A DNA stretch of 64,000 bases from Microbacterium sp. KUDC0406 (GCF_021582875.1 NZ_CP091138.1:2294001-2358000), one strand, 5' to 3'. Counted from the stretch's first letter, positions 1 through 7,928 are shown. Notes: a model not told the origin generated them from the sequence alone. A program made the numbers and translations.

Positions 1-405
1 GCGCGCCAGCCGGTCGTTCGCAGGGCCGGTCGCGAGGATCTGCCGGTGTGCGGCCTCATGGGCGAGGAACGCCACCTGCGTGAAGAGGATGCCCAGCGCT
101 GCCGCGATGAGCAGCTGGAACCAGCTCTGCCCGAGCAGGATGAATCCGGTGATGACCCCGCCGAACGCCGTGGCGATCGCTGCTCCGACGAGCGCGTAGA
201 ACCACGGCGCGCGCTGCAGCAGGCCGGTCTCGCGCACGACCTGCGAGACGTGGGTGTAGGCGCGCGTGATCGGCGGGAAGTCCTCTGCACCGGCATAGGT
301 CTGGCGGATGGGACCGAGTGTCGCTGATGCGACGGCGGCTGAAGTGGAGATGATCGAGCCCCTGACGTGTGGCCGACCGTCGAGGAAACGATCGGGCGGA
401 GCCAA
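1..405 (-). CDS. Fatty-acid desaturase, N-terminal part (cut by window edge)
   Basis: This is the first 135 codons of a membrane fatty-acid desaturase; the remainder lies beyond position 1. The reading frame contains two hydrophobic stretches (about residues 65-90 and 95-110) and then the histidine box HEAAH at about residues 118-122. In this family that box supplies iron ligands of the di-iron site, which inserts a double bond into an acyl chain at the membrane. The preceding segment, with residues such as PIRQTYAGAEDFPP, resembles actinobacterial acyl-CoA or linoleoyl desaturases. The start is uncertain: a TTG at 405 is the only initiation codon before an upstream in-frame stop, and its ribosome site (GAAGAAG) is weak and distant. 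Later histidine boxes cannot be checked. Confidence 0.72.
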   Translation of the reverse strand, partial: MAPPDRFLDGRPHVRGSIISTSAAVASATLGPIRQTYAGAEDFPPITRAYTHVSQVVRETGLLQRAPWFYALVGAAIATAFGGVITGFILLGQSWFQLLIAAALGILFTQVAFLAHEAAHRQILATGPANDRLAR

Positions 406-477
406 AGGCGGATGCCGATCGCTTCTTCACACCGTACGCGGGTGCGTATGCCGCAACCTGCATGCATCCGGCAGACG

Positions 478-513
478 GAACGGGCGGTCGAGCCGAAGCC
501 CGACCGCCCGTTC
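478..513 (-). terminator. Hairpin terminator after the cold-shock gene
   Basis: Arms 478-490 and 501-513 pair perfectly over 13 bp around a 10-nt loop. The hairpin lies 21 nt beyond the stop of the cold-shock gene and before the desaturase start, so it most likely ends the short cold-shock transcript. No strong T run follows. Confidence 0.75.
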
Positions 514-533
514 GCGTCAGAGATCAGAACTGA

Positions 534-737
534 TCAGAGGGGACGGATGTTCGCCGCCTGCATGCCCTTGGGGCCCTGCTCGGCGTCGAACTCCACCTTC
601 TGGTTCTCATCCAGGCTGCGGTAGCCGTTGCCCTGGATCGCGCTGAAGTGCGCGAACAGGTCGGCCGAGCCGTCATCGGGAGCGATGAAGCCGAAGCCCT
701 TTTCGGAGTTGAACCATTTGACGGTGCCAGTGGCCAT
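534..737 (-). CDS. Cold-shock protein (CspA family)
   Basis: This 67-residue protein is a single cold-shock domain, a five-strand OB fold that binds single-stranded RNA or DNA and acts as an RNA chaperone. Both RNA-binding motifs are present: KGFGFI at residues 13-18 and LFAHFSAI at about 27-34. The N-terminal TGTVKWFN is typical of the family. The ATG at 737 is preceded by AAGGAA at good spacing, which fixes the start even though the frame stays open for another 140 codons upstream. A hairpin terminator follows, so the gene is probably monocistronic. The copy number of csp genes in the genome is unknown, so no cspA or cspB name is given. Confidence 0.95.
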   Translation of the reverse strand: MATGTVKWFNSEKGFGFIAPDDGSADLFAHFSAIQGNGYRSLDENQKVEFDAEQGPKGMQAANIRPL

Positions 738-1004
738 GACGTCATTCCTTCGTTGTCTGGGACCACGGGAGTGATCCGTGAAACCGCGACGGCGACGCCG
801 AGGCGGGGTATGGGTGTGCGCGGACAGATGGTCCGGCGCAGGGACGGCGTGCTCCTCGAGCGCGCTGCGCGCGGCATCCAGCGTCTGATGCGCGCTGATG
901 CGTTCACCGACGGGGCCATAGACGAGAAAACGGTCGTCGGCGTCCACGACGACATGGCCGGCGTACTCGCCGTCGCGCGTGGCGACGTGCACGTCGTAGT
1001 CGGC
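738..1004 (-). pseudogene. Coding-like stretch in frame with and upstream of the cold-shock gene
   Basis: The frame of the cold-shock gene continues upstream without a stop. About residues 1-53 of this stretch look like real protein, with segments such as [20 protein letters not shown] and [11 protein letters not shown]. The last 35 or so codons, rich in Arg, Pro and His, look like non-coding leader. No good start codon with a ribosome site is visible at the 5' side. Possibilities are a small protein whose stop was lost by a frameshift, a decayed gene, or the 5' leader of the cold-shock mRNA being open by chance. I do not recognise the family. Confidence 0.35.
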
Positions 1005-1139
1005 CTGGCGCCAGAGCAGCGCCGGAGCGAGTGTTGCAGTGATGAAGATGTGAAGCAGTCTTTCAGTGATTCGCGTTCCGCGCCATCTTTGGCGGGCCGC
1101 AGGAGGAAGTCGGAAGTGCGTGCGCCTTGTGAGCGCCGC

Positions 1140-1155
1140 GTGCGGAGACGGAGGG
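1140..1155. repeat. 16-bp match to the tRNA-Ser(GCT) 3' end
   Basis: GTGCGGAGACGGAGGG here is identical to 6707-6722, which spans the acceptor end of the intact tRNA-Ser, and has the same orientation. It shares 14 bp with the copy at 2464. It may be a further scar of integration at this tRNA, but it is short and could be chance in GC-rich DNA. Confidence 0.35.
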
Positions 1156-1236
1156 GCTGACACCTCGACGTCATGAGAATCTCCACCCTGAGCAGACTCC
1201 GATGCGCGGACGCCGAGCCCCGATCGCGGAAGCGGT

Positions 1237-1950
1237 TCAGTCGCGCGAGGTCGCGTTGACGCTGCCCGAGCGCTCCTGCCCGCTCAGACGTGCGATCGCG
1301 GCCATCATGCGCTCGGTGATCTCGCGTCGGGCCTTGCCGTCCGGCACGTTCGCGAGGTCGGTCAGATCGAGCGGTTCGCCGAAGCGGACCTCGACACGCG
1401 GCTTCCCCCACAGATGGCTCAGCGGTGTGACGGTGCCGGTGCCGACCAACCCGACGGGCACGACCGCTGCGCCCGTGTCGCGCGCCATCCACGCGGCGCC
1501 GCCGTGCCCCGCGTGCAGCTTCCCGTCGCGTGACCGGGTGCCCTCCGGGAACACGGCGAAGACACTCCCGGCACGCAGGATGCTGCTGCCGGCGTCGAGC
1601 GCGCCCCTGGCGTCGCGTCCGGTCGCGCGGCGCACCGGAACGCCGCCGATGGAGCCGAAGAACCAGCGCTTGAACCTGCCGAGCAGGCCCGCGCCCTCGA
1701 AATAGGACGACTTGATGAGGAACTGCACAGGGCGCGCGGCGGACGTCGGGATGATCAGTGTGTCGAGCGACGAGAGGTGATTGCTCACCAGCAGCACCGC
1801 CCCGTGTTCAGGCAGGTTGCCGCGCCCCACGATGCGCGGAAGGTACATCAGCCAGAACAGCGGCCGAAGGATCACCCGTCCGATGAAGTAGACGGCCCCT
1901 GGCCGGGGTCCAGGCCGGGGGCCGACGGGGCGGGTGAGGTCACGTCGCAA
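1237..1950 (-). CDS. 1-acylglycerol-3-phosphate O-acyltransferase family protein (PlsC-like)
   Basis: Membrane acyltransferase of the PlsC/LPLAT family, which moves an acyl group to lysophosphatidic acid in phospholipid synthesis. The family motifs appear in order: NHLSSLD (the HX4D catalytic pair), [17 protein letters not shown] and a later VVPVGLVG. A hydrophobic segment ([19 protein letters not shown]) precedes the first motif, as usual. The frame stays open to 2085, but most of that extension is low-complexity and would run into the next gene. The TTG at 1950 gives about 237 residues, the usual size. No clear ribosome site separates the candidate starts, so the N-terminus is uncertain. 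Whether the acceptor is truly lysophosphatidate cannot be told from sequence. Confidence 0.85.
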   Translation of the reverse strand: MRRDLTRPVGPRPGPRPGAVYFIGRVILRPLFWLMYLPRIVGRGNLPEHGAVLLVSNHLSSLDTLIIPTSAARPVQFLIKSSYFEGAGLLGRFKRWFFGSIGGVPVRRATGRDARGALDAGSSILRAGSVFAVFPEGTRSRDGKLHAGHGGAAWMARDTGAAVVPVGLVGTGTVTPLSHLWGKPRVEVRFGEPLDLTDLANVPDGKARREITERMMAAIARLSGQERSGSVNATSRD

Positions 1951-2038
1951 CCCTACCCGGGTCGTGTCGCTCGGCTCACATGCCGAGCAGCCGCCACGCG
2001 CCCGCTCAGCAGGCACTCCGACTCGGCCCAAGCATCTG

Positions 2039-2320
2039 TCACCTGTCGGGTGGCACGCGCCGGTTGTGCTGTGGAATCGCGACAAGCCCCGGCATCAGCG
2101 CCATGACCAGGACTGCGATCGCCCAGAACCCCAGAGCCGGAACGAGAAAGAACGCTGAGGCTGTCACGAGCGCGATGCCGACGACTCCCAGAGCGATCGC
2201 AACAGGACTCCGCCAGTACGCGAGGCGCCGGCCGACGCTCGCGTCGCTGGCGCCCTTCACGGACTGGTAGAAGAGGGCACCACCCGCGAGGACTCCGAAC
2301 CACGCCACCAGGTCGAACAT
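2039..2320 (-). CDS. Small two-helix membrane protein, unknown function
   Basis: A 93-residue protein with three hydrophobic stretches: residues 4-18 (LVAWFGVLAGGALFY), then about 37-58 and 60-80 (the last two nearly continuous, separated by a Pro/Gly turn). The central ASVGRRLAYWRSP segment is basic. No family is recognised. The ATG at 2320 has a purine-rich GGGCGG just upstream; the open frame continues to 2500, but that part is the terminator and the tRNA tail, so it is not coding. It lies directly upstream of the PlsC-like gene on the same strand. Coding potential rests on the amphipathic pattern and hydrophobicity only. Confidence 0.55.
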   Translation of the reverse strand: MFDLVAWFGVLAGGALFYQSVKGASDASVGRRLAYWRSPVAIALGVVGIALVTASAFFLVPALGFWAIAVLVMALMPGLVAIPQHNRRVPPDR

Positions 2321-2423
2321 CCGCCCAGCCTGGCACTCGCAGTACGGCGAAGGCAACGAGCAGAACCCGTGCGGATGAGGGATTCGAGTCCCTCGCGGAA
2401 AGCGCCACCCGCCTGCGCCGACA

Positions 2424-2459
2424 TGAAACGGCCCCGAGGACTTCGTCCGGGCCGTTTCA
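2424..2459 (-). terminator. Hairpin terminator beside the tRNA-Ser tail
   Basis: TGAAACGGCC at 2424-2433 pairs with GGCCGTTTCA at 2450-2459, and an inner GGAC/GTCC stem extends the hairpin. It lies 4 nt beyond the tRNA 3'-end copy at 2464. It is therefore probably the original terminator of the tRNA-Ser gene, now separated from the intact tRNA by the 4.2-kb segment. Confidence 0.6.
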
Positions 2460-2463
2460 CATG

Positions 2464-2485
2464 GCGGAGACGGAGGGATTTGAAC
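2464..2485 (-). repeat. 22-bp tRNA-Ser 3'-end copy (candidate attachment site)
   Basis: Identical to 6709-6730 over 22 bp: the discriminator, the acceptor 3' strand and the 3' half of the T arm of tRNA-Ser(GCT). The rest of a tRNA is absent here; the match stops sharply after GAAC. A 3'-terminal tRNA fragment in direct orientation is the usual scar left by tyrosine-integrase insertion. Confidence 0.7.
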
Positions 2486-2703
2486 TCGCGCCGATCCCAA
2501 TCGAGGTCGACTGAAACCGCGTGATTCCGCGGCGTCTGACGCCCCGGACTACCGTCTCGATCCGATCAGTTCGGTTCGATTCGTGGCAGAAACATGGCAC
2601 GTACCTAGGGACGACCATCCGGAAACAGCCGCTTCAGGCGGGCGACCTGCGACTAGACACAGGCGTCCTCGAACGTCACCAGACGTGTCTTCGGACGGTG
2701 CCA

Positions 2704-4044
2704 TCAGTAGATGCGTTCCACATCGGAAAGGGCCCATTGCTTTGTCATGACGTCCTTTCCGACGCCGTAGAAGCGGAACATCAGCTCGAAAGCGTCGGAG
2801 TCACCCGTCTCGATGGTGTTGGCTTCTTGACCGGGCTCCGCGCGGGGCCCGAAGTACACGTCGACGGTGCCGTCGTCATTGGTGATCAGTCCGGGTGTCT
2901 GCGAGGACACGGAGTATTTCGTGTTGTCCCGGATGAACGCGTGCGTCCGTGCGTCGTACATCGTCACCGACCAGAACTGCGATACGGGCACGTGCGCGGG
3001 CAAACGCATCCGGTAACTCGCTGCGGAAGAGAAGAAAGCGCCGTCGCTGTCGCGGAGGTTGACCAGGTAGAACTGGCCGATGCCCAGTCGCCGGATGCCG
3101 ATGAAGGCCATGTGGTAGATGACACCACGGTTGGGATACGGGTAGCCCTCCGGGTGGGCGTCGAACCCGTCGCGCTGACTGTCGGTGAAATCCTGCCGCC
3201 CGGGGAAGAACCATTGCGTGCCGTTGAAGAAGGGCTCGAAGCTGCCCTCGTACTCCGCCTTCAGCCAGGCATGCGCCTCGCCGACGGCATCGGTGAGGAC
3301 GGCAGCATCGTCGGCGGTGGGAGCGAAGGGTTCGCCTTTTCGGATGCCGATGGATTCGAGCATCTGCTCGAACGGTCGGTCTCGAGCGAGGAGGGGCTCG
3401 TCTTGAATGGCGCGGTGCAGAAGCTCGTAGAAGCTCAGATCGTACGGGATGGTGGTGTCGACGACTTGGCCTTGCAGATCCCGAGCGGACGTCGCCGGTG
3501 GGTTGGCGGCCTCGGCGAGCGGGTAGACGCGGATCTTTCGGCAGAGTTCGAGACCCCGGTCAAGTGCTTCCTGCGTGCCCTCTTCCAGCACCGACCTGAG
3601 CAGCGCATAGCTGCCGTAGGTTTCGCCGGGTAGCGCGATGTATCCGTCAGGCACGTCTTCATCCCAGTCAGGCGGGAGGATGAGGTATCTGCCGCCTCGC
3701 CCCTCGTCGACACCGAAGTGGCCGACGTCTTCCAGCGGAACCTGCCACAGGTTGCAGATGGACCCGTTGAGCGCTTGCCCGTCTTCTTCTGCGGGGATCT
3801 CGACAACGACGGGGCCGTCATGGGTGTCGAAGAAGGCCATGTAGTAGATCAGGTCGGGGTTCGGGGTGAGCGTCTGGTTGCGCCAGTCCAGCAGCTTGGA
3901 CCAGTAGACGAACTGGTTCGTCTTGCCGGCCGCGAGGGTCTCTCGCATGAGCTGGAAGTTGACCGCGGGCATTCCCCAGATTGCAGTCTCTACGGCGTGA
4001 CGATGCTTGCCGCGAGTTAGGGCGTCTGCGCTGATATCGTTCAT
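2704..4044 (-). CDS. DUF1254/DUF1214 domain protein (first of pair)
   Basis: A 446-residue protein with the two-domain layout of the DUF1254 family. The N-terminal DUF1254 part (about residues 40-170) has the NPDLIYYMAFFD and GGRYLILPPDW segments. The C-terminal DUF1214 part (about 320-435) has SYRMRLPAHVP and FWSVTMYDARTHAFI. No signal peptide is visible, so it is probably cytoplasmic. The biochemical role of the family is not established. The start ATG overlaps the stop of the upstream gene in an ATGA junction, so the two are co-transcribed and translationally coupled. The pair shares one fold but the sequences differ widely, which suggests two subunits of one enzyme rather than recent duplicates. 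Confidence 0.88.
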   Translation of the reverse strand: MNDISADALTRGKHRHAVETAIWGMPAVNFQLMRETLAAGKTNQFVYWSKLLDWRNQTLTPNPDLIYYMAFFDTHDGPVVVEIPAEEDGQALNGSICNLWQVPLEDVGHFGVDEGRGGRYLILPPDWDEDVPDGYIALPGETYGSYALLRSVLEEGTQEALDRGLELCRKIRVYPLAEAANPPATSARDLQGQVVDTTIPYDLSFYELLHRAIQDEPLLARDRPFEQMLESIGIRKGEPFAPTADDAAVLTDAVGEAHAWLKAEYEGSFEPFFNGTQWFFPGRQDFTDSQRDGFDAHPEGYPYPNRGVIYHMAFIGIRRLGIGQFYLVNLRDSDGAFFSSAASYRMRLPAHVPVSQFWSVTMYDARTHAFIRDNTKYSVSSQTPGLITNDDGTVDVYFGPRAEPGQEANTIETGDSDAFELMFRFYGVGKDVMTKQWALSDVERIY

Positions 4045-5459
4045 GCTGTCCTCTCACCGTGTGGCTGACGGATGAAGTCGCCGGGTCGCCAGTTGCCATC
4101 GAAGGCCCCTTCGGAGGGGCCGTAGATGCGGAAGTAGACGAACCAGCCCGACCCGGGGATCGTCTGAACCCATCGATGATCTGCATGCTCGGGCGGAGTG
4201 GGCCCGAAGTGCAAGGTGACTTCGTCGGCGTCGAGGTGACTACGGAGCTCGAACATCGATCTGAGTGCGGCATTGCCCTGCTGCGTGGCGATCTGGCTGC
4301 GGGTCTGAGCGTCGTAGACGGTGATGCTCCAGAACAGTTTCGCTGGCACCGGAAGCGGCACGGTGAGAGTGTAGGCGGATCCGCCGTCGAGGTAGGCGTT
4401 GGCGCTGTCGCGCGCGCAGAACCAATAGACCGATCCGCCCCCAGCCTGGCGGCGGAACATCGCGGGTGATGACGCGATGGCCTGGTAGAACCAGGTCTCG
4501 CGGGCGGTCACGTCGAGATGTCCGTCGAGGTCGAAGGATGCGTTCTCCGGGCGAAGGCTCACCCATTCCCAATGACGATCGGGCCACGCCACGCGGTCTT
4601 GGCGGCGATCTGCGAGCGACTGGACTCGCATCTGAGCGTCTGCCTCGACTGCGGCGTGCTTGAGTATCGACACTGTTCGCTCGTCGGCGGGCATCGGTTC
4701 GCCGGCTCGGATGCCGAGAACGGCGAGTTCGGCGAGTGCCGTCTGGTCGGCGGGCGTGGTGCCCTGCTCTGTGATGTAGCGAAGGAGCGTGTCCCAATAG
4801 GCAGCGGTGCCTTGCACTCGGTTCGGGCTGGTGTCCTGCCGTGTGCCCGTCAGGTCGATCCAACGAGGTTGCTCCCAAGGCGCGCGTGAATCTAGTGGGG
4901 TGACGACCGTTCGCTTCATCAGCGCGATCGCCGCGTCGACGTCGGCGTCCACGGGCACGGCCCGAAGCCCGGCGATGACGGTGGGCGTGGTTGCGCGGAC
5001 GAAGAATGTGCGTTCCAACTCGGACTGGGCGGCGACGTCATCTGCCGAGGCGCCCGGCGGCAGGATGACGAAGCGGCCACCCTCACCATTGTCGGGACCA
5101 GGGATGCCCACGTCGGCGATCCACGACTGATCGGCGTTCAGCAGCGCTCCCAGGATCGGGCCGGCCGGAAGGTCGACGACGAGCGCGCCGTCCGACAAGT
5201 CGAGGATGACCGAGGCATACGGGGTGTCGGAGTTCAGCGTCAGTCCGCGCTGATCCGGGCGAGTATCCATCGTCCCGAACACCCGATTCGGGACGACTCC
5301 GATCGCCAGGTTGCCGTCGAACAATGCGTACCCGGAGACCGCGGGAAAGAAGTGTTTGTAGACGGCGATGGCGCGGACAAGATCGGAGGCGTCGTACGCG
5401 GCGTCGATGGTCTCTGGCGTCGGAAATCCAGCCAGGAACGCGTAGGTCTGCTCTGTCAT
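4041..5459 (-). CDS. DUF1254/DUF1214 domain protein (second of pair)
   Basis: A 472-residue paralogue of the following gene. DUF1254-type segments are LTLNSDTPYASVILDL (about residues 92-107) and GGRFVILPPG. DUF1214-type segments are SAYTLTVPLPVP and FWSITVYDAQTRS near residues 370-395, followed by VTLHFGPTPP. There is no signal peptide. It is the first gene of a two-gene operon reading away from the TetR gene at 5631, and the 171-bp gap holds a candidate operator. Expression is therefore likely controlled by that TetR protein and an unknown inducer. Substrate and reaction are unknown. Homologues often sit beside TetR regulators, in agreement with a small-molecule response. Confidence 0.88.
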   Translation of the reverse strand: MTEQTYAFLAGFPTPETIDAAYDASDLVRAIAVYKHFFPAVSGYALFDGNLAIGVVPNRVFGTMDTRPDQRGLTLNSDTPYASVILDLSDGALVVDLPAGPILGALLNADQSWIADVGIPGPDNGEGGRFVILPPGASADDVAAQSELERTFFVRATTPTVIAGLRAVPVDADVDAAIALMKRTVVTPLDSRAPWEQPRWIDLTGTRQDTSPNRVQGTAAYWDTLLRYITEQGTTPADQTALAELAVLGIRAGEPMPADERTVSILKHAAVEADAQMRVQSLADRRQDRVAWPDRHWEWVSLRPENASFDLDGHLDVTARETWFYQAIASSPAMFRRQAGGGSVYWFCARDSANAYLDGGSAYTLTVPLPVPAKLFWSITVYDAQTRSQIATQQGNAALRSMFELRSHLDADEVTLHFGPTPPEHADHRWVQTIPGSGWFVYFRIYGPSEGAFDGNWRPGDFIRQPHGERTA

Positions 5460-5569
5460 GGTGTTACTCCAGTTCCGCGGTCGATGGGAAAGATGTCAGT
5501 GCAGTCACGAGCGCCGGCTGCCACGTGTGTGGCAGGAAGCCACCCCGGCAATGAGGCCCCTGGTTGCGG

Positions 5570-5593
5570 CGATTATGACACTATGGATAATCG
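5570..5593. promoter_or_regulatory. Inverted repeat, candidate TetR operator
   Basis: CGATTAT at 5570-5576 and ATAATCG at 5587-5593 form a perfect 7-bp inverted repeat with a 10-bp spacer, in an AT-rich patch of otherwise GC-rich DNA. It lies 38 bp before the tetR start and about 110 bp before the DUF1254 gene, where it could control both directions. Confidence 0.55.
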
Positions 5594-5630
5594 AACGCAC
5601 GGTCAACGAAAACGTGGGGAATGGATACGG

Positions 5631-6269
5631 ATGCCGAAGATCGTCGACGTTGAACGGCGACGCGAGGACATCGCGCGCGCCTGTTGGCGGGTGATCGTGC
5701 GCCACGGCATCGCCGGCGTCACTACGCGCGAACTCGCCCGGGAAGCCGGGATCGGTAGCGGCGTGCTGTTCCATTATTTCCCCGACAAGGAAGCGATCAT
5801 CTTCGCCGCATTCGAGCTGCTCACAGAAAGCTTCCGGCAGCACCTCCGAATCAACATCGCGCCCGCGCGTGACGCACGAGAGCGCCTGCGGCTGGTGGCT
5901 TTGAGCAACCTGCCACTGGACCCTGAACGAGCCGACGAGTTCGGCGTATGGCTGTCCATGTGGGCGCACACATACACGAACGACGCGCTCCGATCCAGAC
6001 AAGCTGAGCTCTACCAGAGCTGGCGCGACATCCTCGCCAACCTGGTCCGAGACGCGCTCTCCGACGGCTACCTGGATCCGACGCTGGACGCGTCCGTCGC
6101 TGCCGCCCAGCTCTCAGGAATCACCGATGGCCTCATCGTCCAGATGATGCTCGACCCCAGCCGCCCAGTGGCCGAGCTCGCGGTCAAGGCCGTCGATGAC
6201 CTGCTCGACCGGTGGTGGGTTGGCATGCACCCAGCGGTCTCGGCAAGGGTCGAATCGGCCTCTACCTAA
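5631..6269 (+). CDS. TetR/AcrR-family repressor (BetI-like C-terminal)
   Basis: A 212-residue regulator. The N-terminal helix-turn-helix is at about residues 28-47 (GVTTRELAREAGIGSGVLFH followed by YFPDKEAII). The C-terminal ligand domain contains FGVWLSMWAHTY and TDGLIVQMML, as in the BetI-type TetR proteins. The ATG at 5631 has GTGGGGA about 10 nt upstream, although the frame is open further 5'. It is divergent from the two DUF1254 genes and its promoter region carries an AT-rich inverted repeat, so it most likely represses that operon and itself. The ligand cannot be predicted. The gene is the last intact one before the tRNA end of the segment. Confidence 0.9.
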   Translation: MPKIVDVERRREDIARACWRVIVRHGIAGVTTRELAREAGIGSGVLFHYFPDKEAIIFAAFELLTESFRQHLRINIAPARDARERLRLVALSNLPLDPERADEFGVWLSMWAHTYTNDALRSRQAELYQSWRDILANLVRDALSDGYLDPTLDASVAAAQLSGITDGLIVQMMLDPSRPVAELAVKAVDDLLDRWWVGMHPAVSARVESAST

Positions 6270-6708
6270 TTGACCGCCGAAACCTCGCCCATGTGGGCGC
6301 TAAGGGCGCGCCGCTGTCCTGGCCGCCCTTCCACACCAAGACGGGACCGCATGCGACACGCCCGTTGGCCGCTTCGAATGGCACGAGAACCCGCTGCGCA
6401 CGCACCAGCTCGGGCCTGCCGATAACGTCGACTTCGTTCGCGACGAGACCCGACCCGGGAGTCGGAGGACCGCAGCAGGCTCCTTCGGGTGTCTGCCGGG
6501 CGAAGAGAGACGGAGGGATCGGCGCTCTCGGTCTCGCTCTCAGGTGACCGAAACCGCACAGTGGACGAGCGCTCATCGAGCAGAACGCTCAGAGAAATCC
6601 CGCAGAACCGCAACACTGCTCAACGCCGACCATGCCGCAGACGTGGCAGAGATGGCAGATCACGTGGCAGAAGTGGTATAAAATAGCCCCTGATCAGGAC
6701 TTTCCAGT
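6270..6708. other. Non-coding stretch between tetR and tRNA-Ser
   Basis: No convincing gene is seen in this 439-bp gap. The only notable feature is a short plus-strand frame ending in TAA at 6679-6681, 28 bp before the att-like repeat. Its last 20 residues (LLNADHAADVAEMADHVAEV) recall the end of a tyrosine integrase. Upstream residues do not match, so at most it is a scrap. Confidence 0.5.
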
Positions 6709-6730
6709 GCGGAGACGGAGGGATTTGAAC
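6709..6730 (-). repeat. 22-bp repeat partner within intact tRNA-Ser (candidate att site)
   Basis: Second copy of the 22-bp sequence at 2464-2485, here forming the 3' end of the complete tRNA gene. Integration at this end would have rebuilt the tRNA from element DNA, as is usual for tRNA-targeted elements. Confidence 0.65.
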
Positions 6731-6798
6731 CCTCGGTCCCCGTGAGGGGACTCCACCTTAGCAGGGTGGTGCACTAGGCCTGACTATGCGACGTCTCC
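6710..6798 (-). tRNA. tRNA-Ser (anticodon GCT)
   Basis: An 89-nt type II tRNA. The acceptor GGAGACG (5') pairs with CGTCTCC (3'). The anticodon stem CCACC/GGTGG encloses CTGCTAA, giving anticodon GCT, which reads AGC and AGU. The long variable arm AGTCCCCTCACGGGGACC is characteristic of serine tRNAs, and the T arm is GAGGGTTCAAATCCCTC. CCA is not encoded. Its 3' end is repeated at 2464. Confidence 0.97.
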
Positions 6799-6877
6799 AT
6801 GTGCGAAGCCTCGGCCGCGCACGTCCATCCATCATAACCGGTCGATTGTGACGTCGCGAACCGGGCCGGCGCGCGGT

Positions 6878-7882
6878 TCAGGCCCCCAGGGACGATGCGC
6901 GGGCGACGAGCTCCGGCTGGAACACCACGTGCTCCGTGGAGGGAGCCGCACCACCGCTCCGGCTCAAGAGCATGTCGACGGCGGTGGATCCGATGAGGGA
7001 GGCGGGCTGGCGCACCGAGCTGAGCGGGATCACCGCTGCCGCGGCGAAGTCGATGTCGTCGTAGCCGATCAGGGCGATGTCCTGCGGAACGCGGGCGTTC
7101 CCCGTCATCACCAGGCTCTGCAGCAGGCCGAGTGCCAGCAGGTCGTTCGCGGCGAACACCGCGTCCGGCCGCTCGGCGGCGGGCCTCCGCATGATCAGGT
7201 CGCCCAGCCGTCGCCCCTCATCGACGGTGAGTGCCTCGGTGGCGAGGAACTCGACGCTCGCGTTGGCGGCGGCCGCAGCGGCCTGGGCTCCACTGAGCCG
7301 GTCGGCGACCTGCCGCAGCTTCACCGGCCCGCCCACGAAAGCCAGGCGTCGCCGTCCGGTCGCGAGCAGGTGCTCGGCGGCGAGCCGTCCGCCCTCGACG
7401 TCATCCACCGCGACCGAGGCGAACCGCGGATCCTGCGACTCGCGGTCGACCAGCACCGAGGGGATGCCGCGCTCGCTCATCTGCACCAGTCTCGGCAGCA
7501 GCTCCGCCACGGGCGTCACCAGCACGCCCGTGACGCGCTGCTCCTCGAACAAGGCCAGATGACCGGCCTCACGCTGCTGGTTCTCGTCGCTGTTCGCGAC
7601 GAGAACGGTCAGTCCGTGCTCGTCCGCCCGCTCCTCTGCGCCGCGCACGACCTCGGCGAAGAACGGGTTGCGGATGTCGAGGACGACCAGTCCGATCGCC
7701 CGGCTGCGCCCCGCGCGCAGCTGCCTCGCCGCATCGTTGCGGATGAAGCCGAGCCGCGCGATGGACGCCTGTACCCGCGCGACGATGTCGGCGGACACCT
7801 TCTCCGGCCTGTTCAGCACGTTCGACACCGTGCCGACCGACACCCCGGCATCCTCCGCGACATCTCGCACGCTGATCGCCAC
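6878..7882 (-). CDS. LacI-family repressor of the rhamnose genes
   Basis: A 334-residue regulator. It has an N-terminal helix-turn-helix (VRDVAEDAGVSVGTVSNVLN, residues 5-24), the hinge helix RAGRS, and a periplasmic-binding-protein-like sugar domain (from IGLVVLDIRNPFFAE at about 63, to IALIGYDDIDFAAAAVIP near 270). It is transcribed away from the rhamnose transporter genes, and the shared 174-bp gap carries two copies of a TGAAACG-type pseudo-palindrome of LacI type. Repression of the transport and catabolic operon, lifted by rhamnose or a derivative, is the simplest reading. The effector is inferred from the neighbours only. Confidence 0.92.
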   Translation of the reverse strand: MAISVRDVAEDAGVSVGTVSNVLNRPEKVSADIVARVQASIARLGFIRNDAARQLRAGRSRAIGLVVLDIRNPFFAEVVRGAEERADEHGLTVLVANSDENQQREAGHLALFEEQRVTGVLVTPVAELLPRLVQMSERGIPSVLVDRESQDPRFASVAVDDVEGGRLAAEHLLATGRRRLAFVGGPVKLRQVADRLSGAQAAAAAANASVEFLATEALTVDEGRRLGDLIMRRPAAERPDAVFAANDLLALGLLQSLVMTGNARVPQDIALIGYDDIDFAAAAVIPLSSVRQPASLIGSTAVDMLLSRSGGAAPSTEHVVFQPELVARASSLGA

Positions 7883-7928
7883 GACGCACTCCTCCCGTCA
7901 ACAGAACTCTACGACGATCGCCAAGCAA

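Larger units (their letters stand above)
2464..6730. mobile_element. Putative remnant of an element integrated at tRNA-Ser(GCT)
   Basis: The segment is flanked by the 22-bp direct repeat of the tRNA-Ser 3' end (2464-2485 and 6709-6730). The intact tRNA is at one end, and a tRNA-type terminator lies just outside the other. Cargo is two DUF1254/DUF1214 genes and a TetR regulator. No complete integrase, relaxase or replication gene is present, so the element would be immobile or would depend on functions elsewhere. A duplicated tRNA with later decay is the alternative. The repeat and its geometry are directly seen; integration is inferred. Confidence 0.45.

Noticed and set aside
2521..3633. A 370-codon open frame on the plus strand
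   Set aside because: It is antisense to the DUF1254 gene and has an Arg/Val/Asp-rich composition with no domain.
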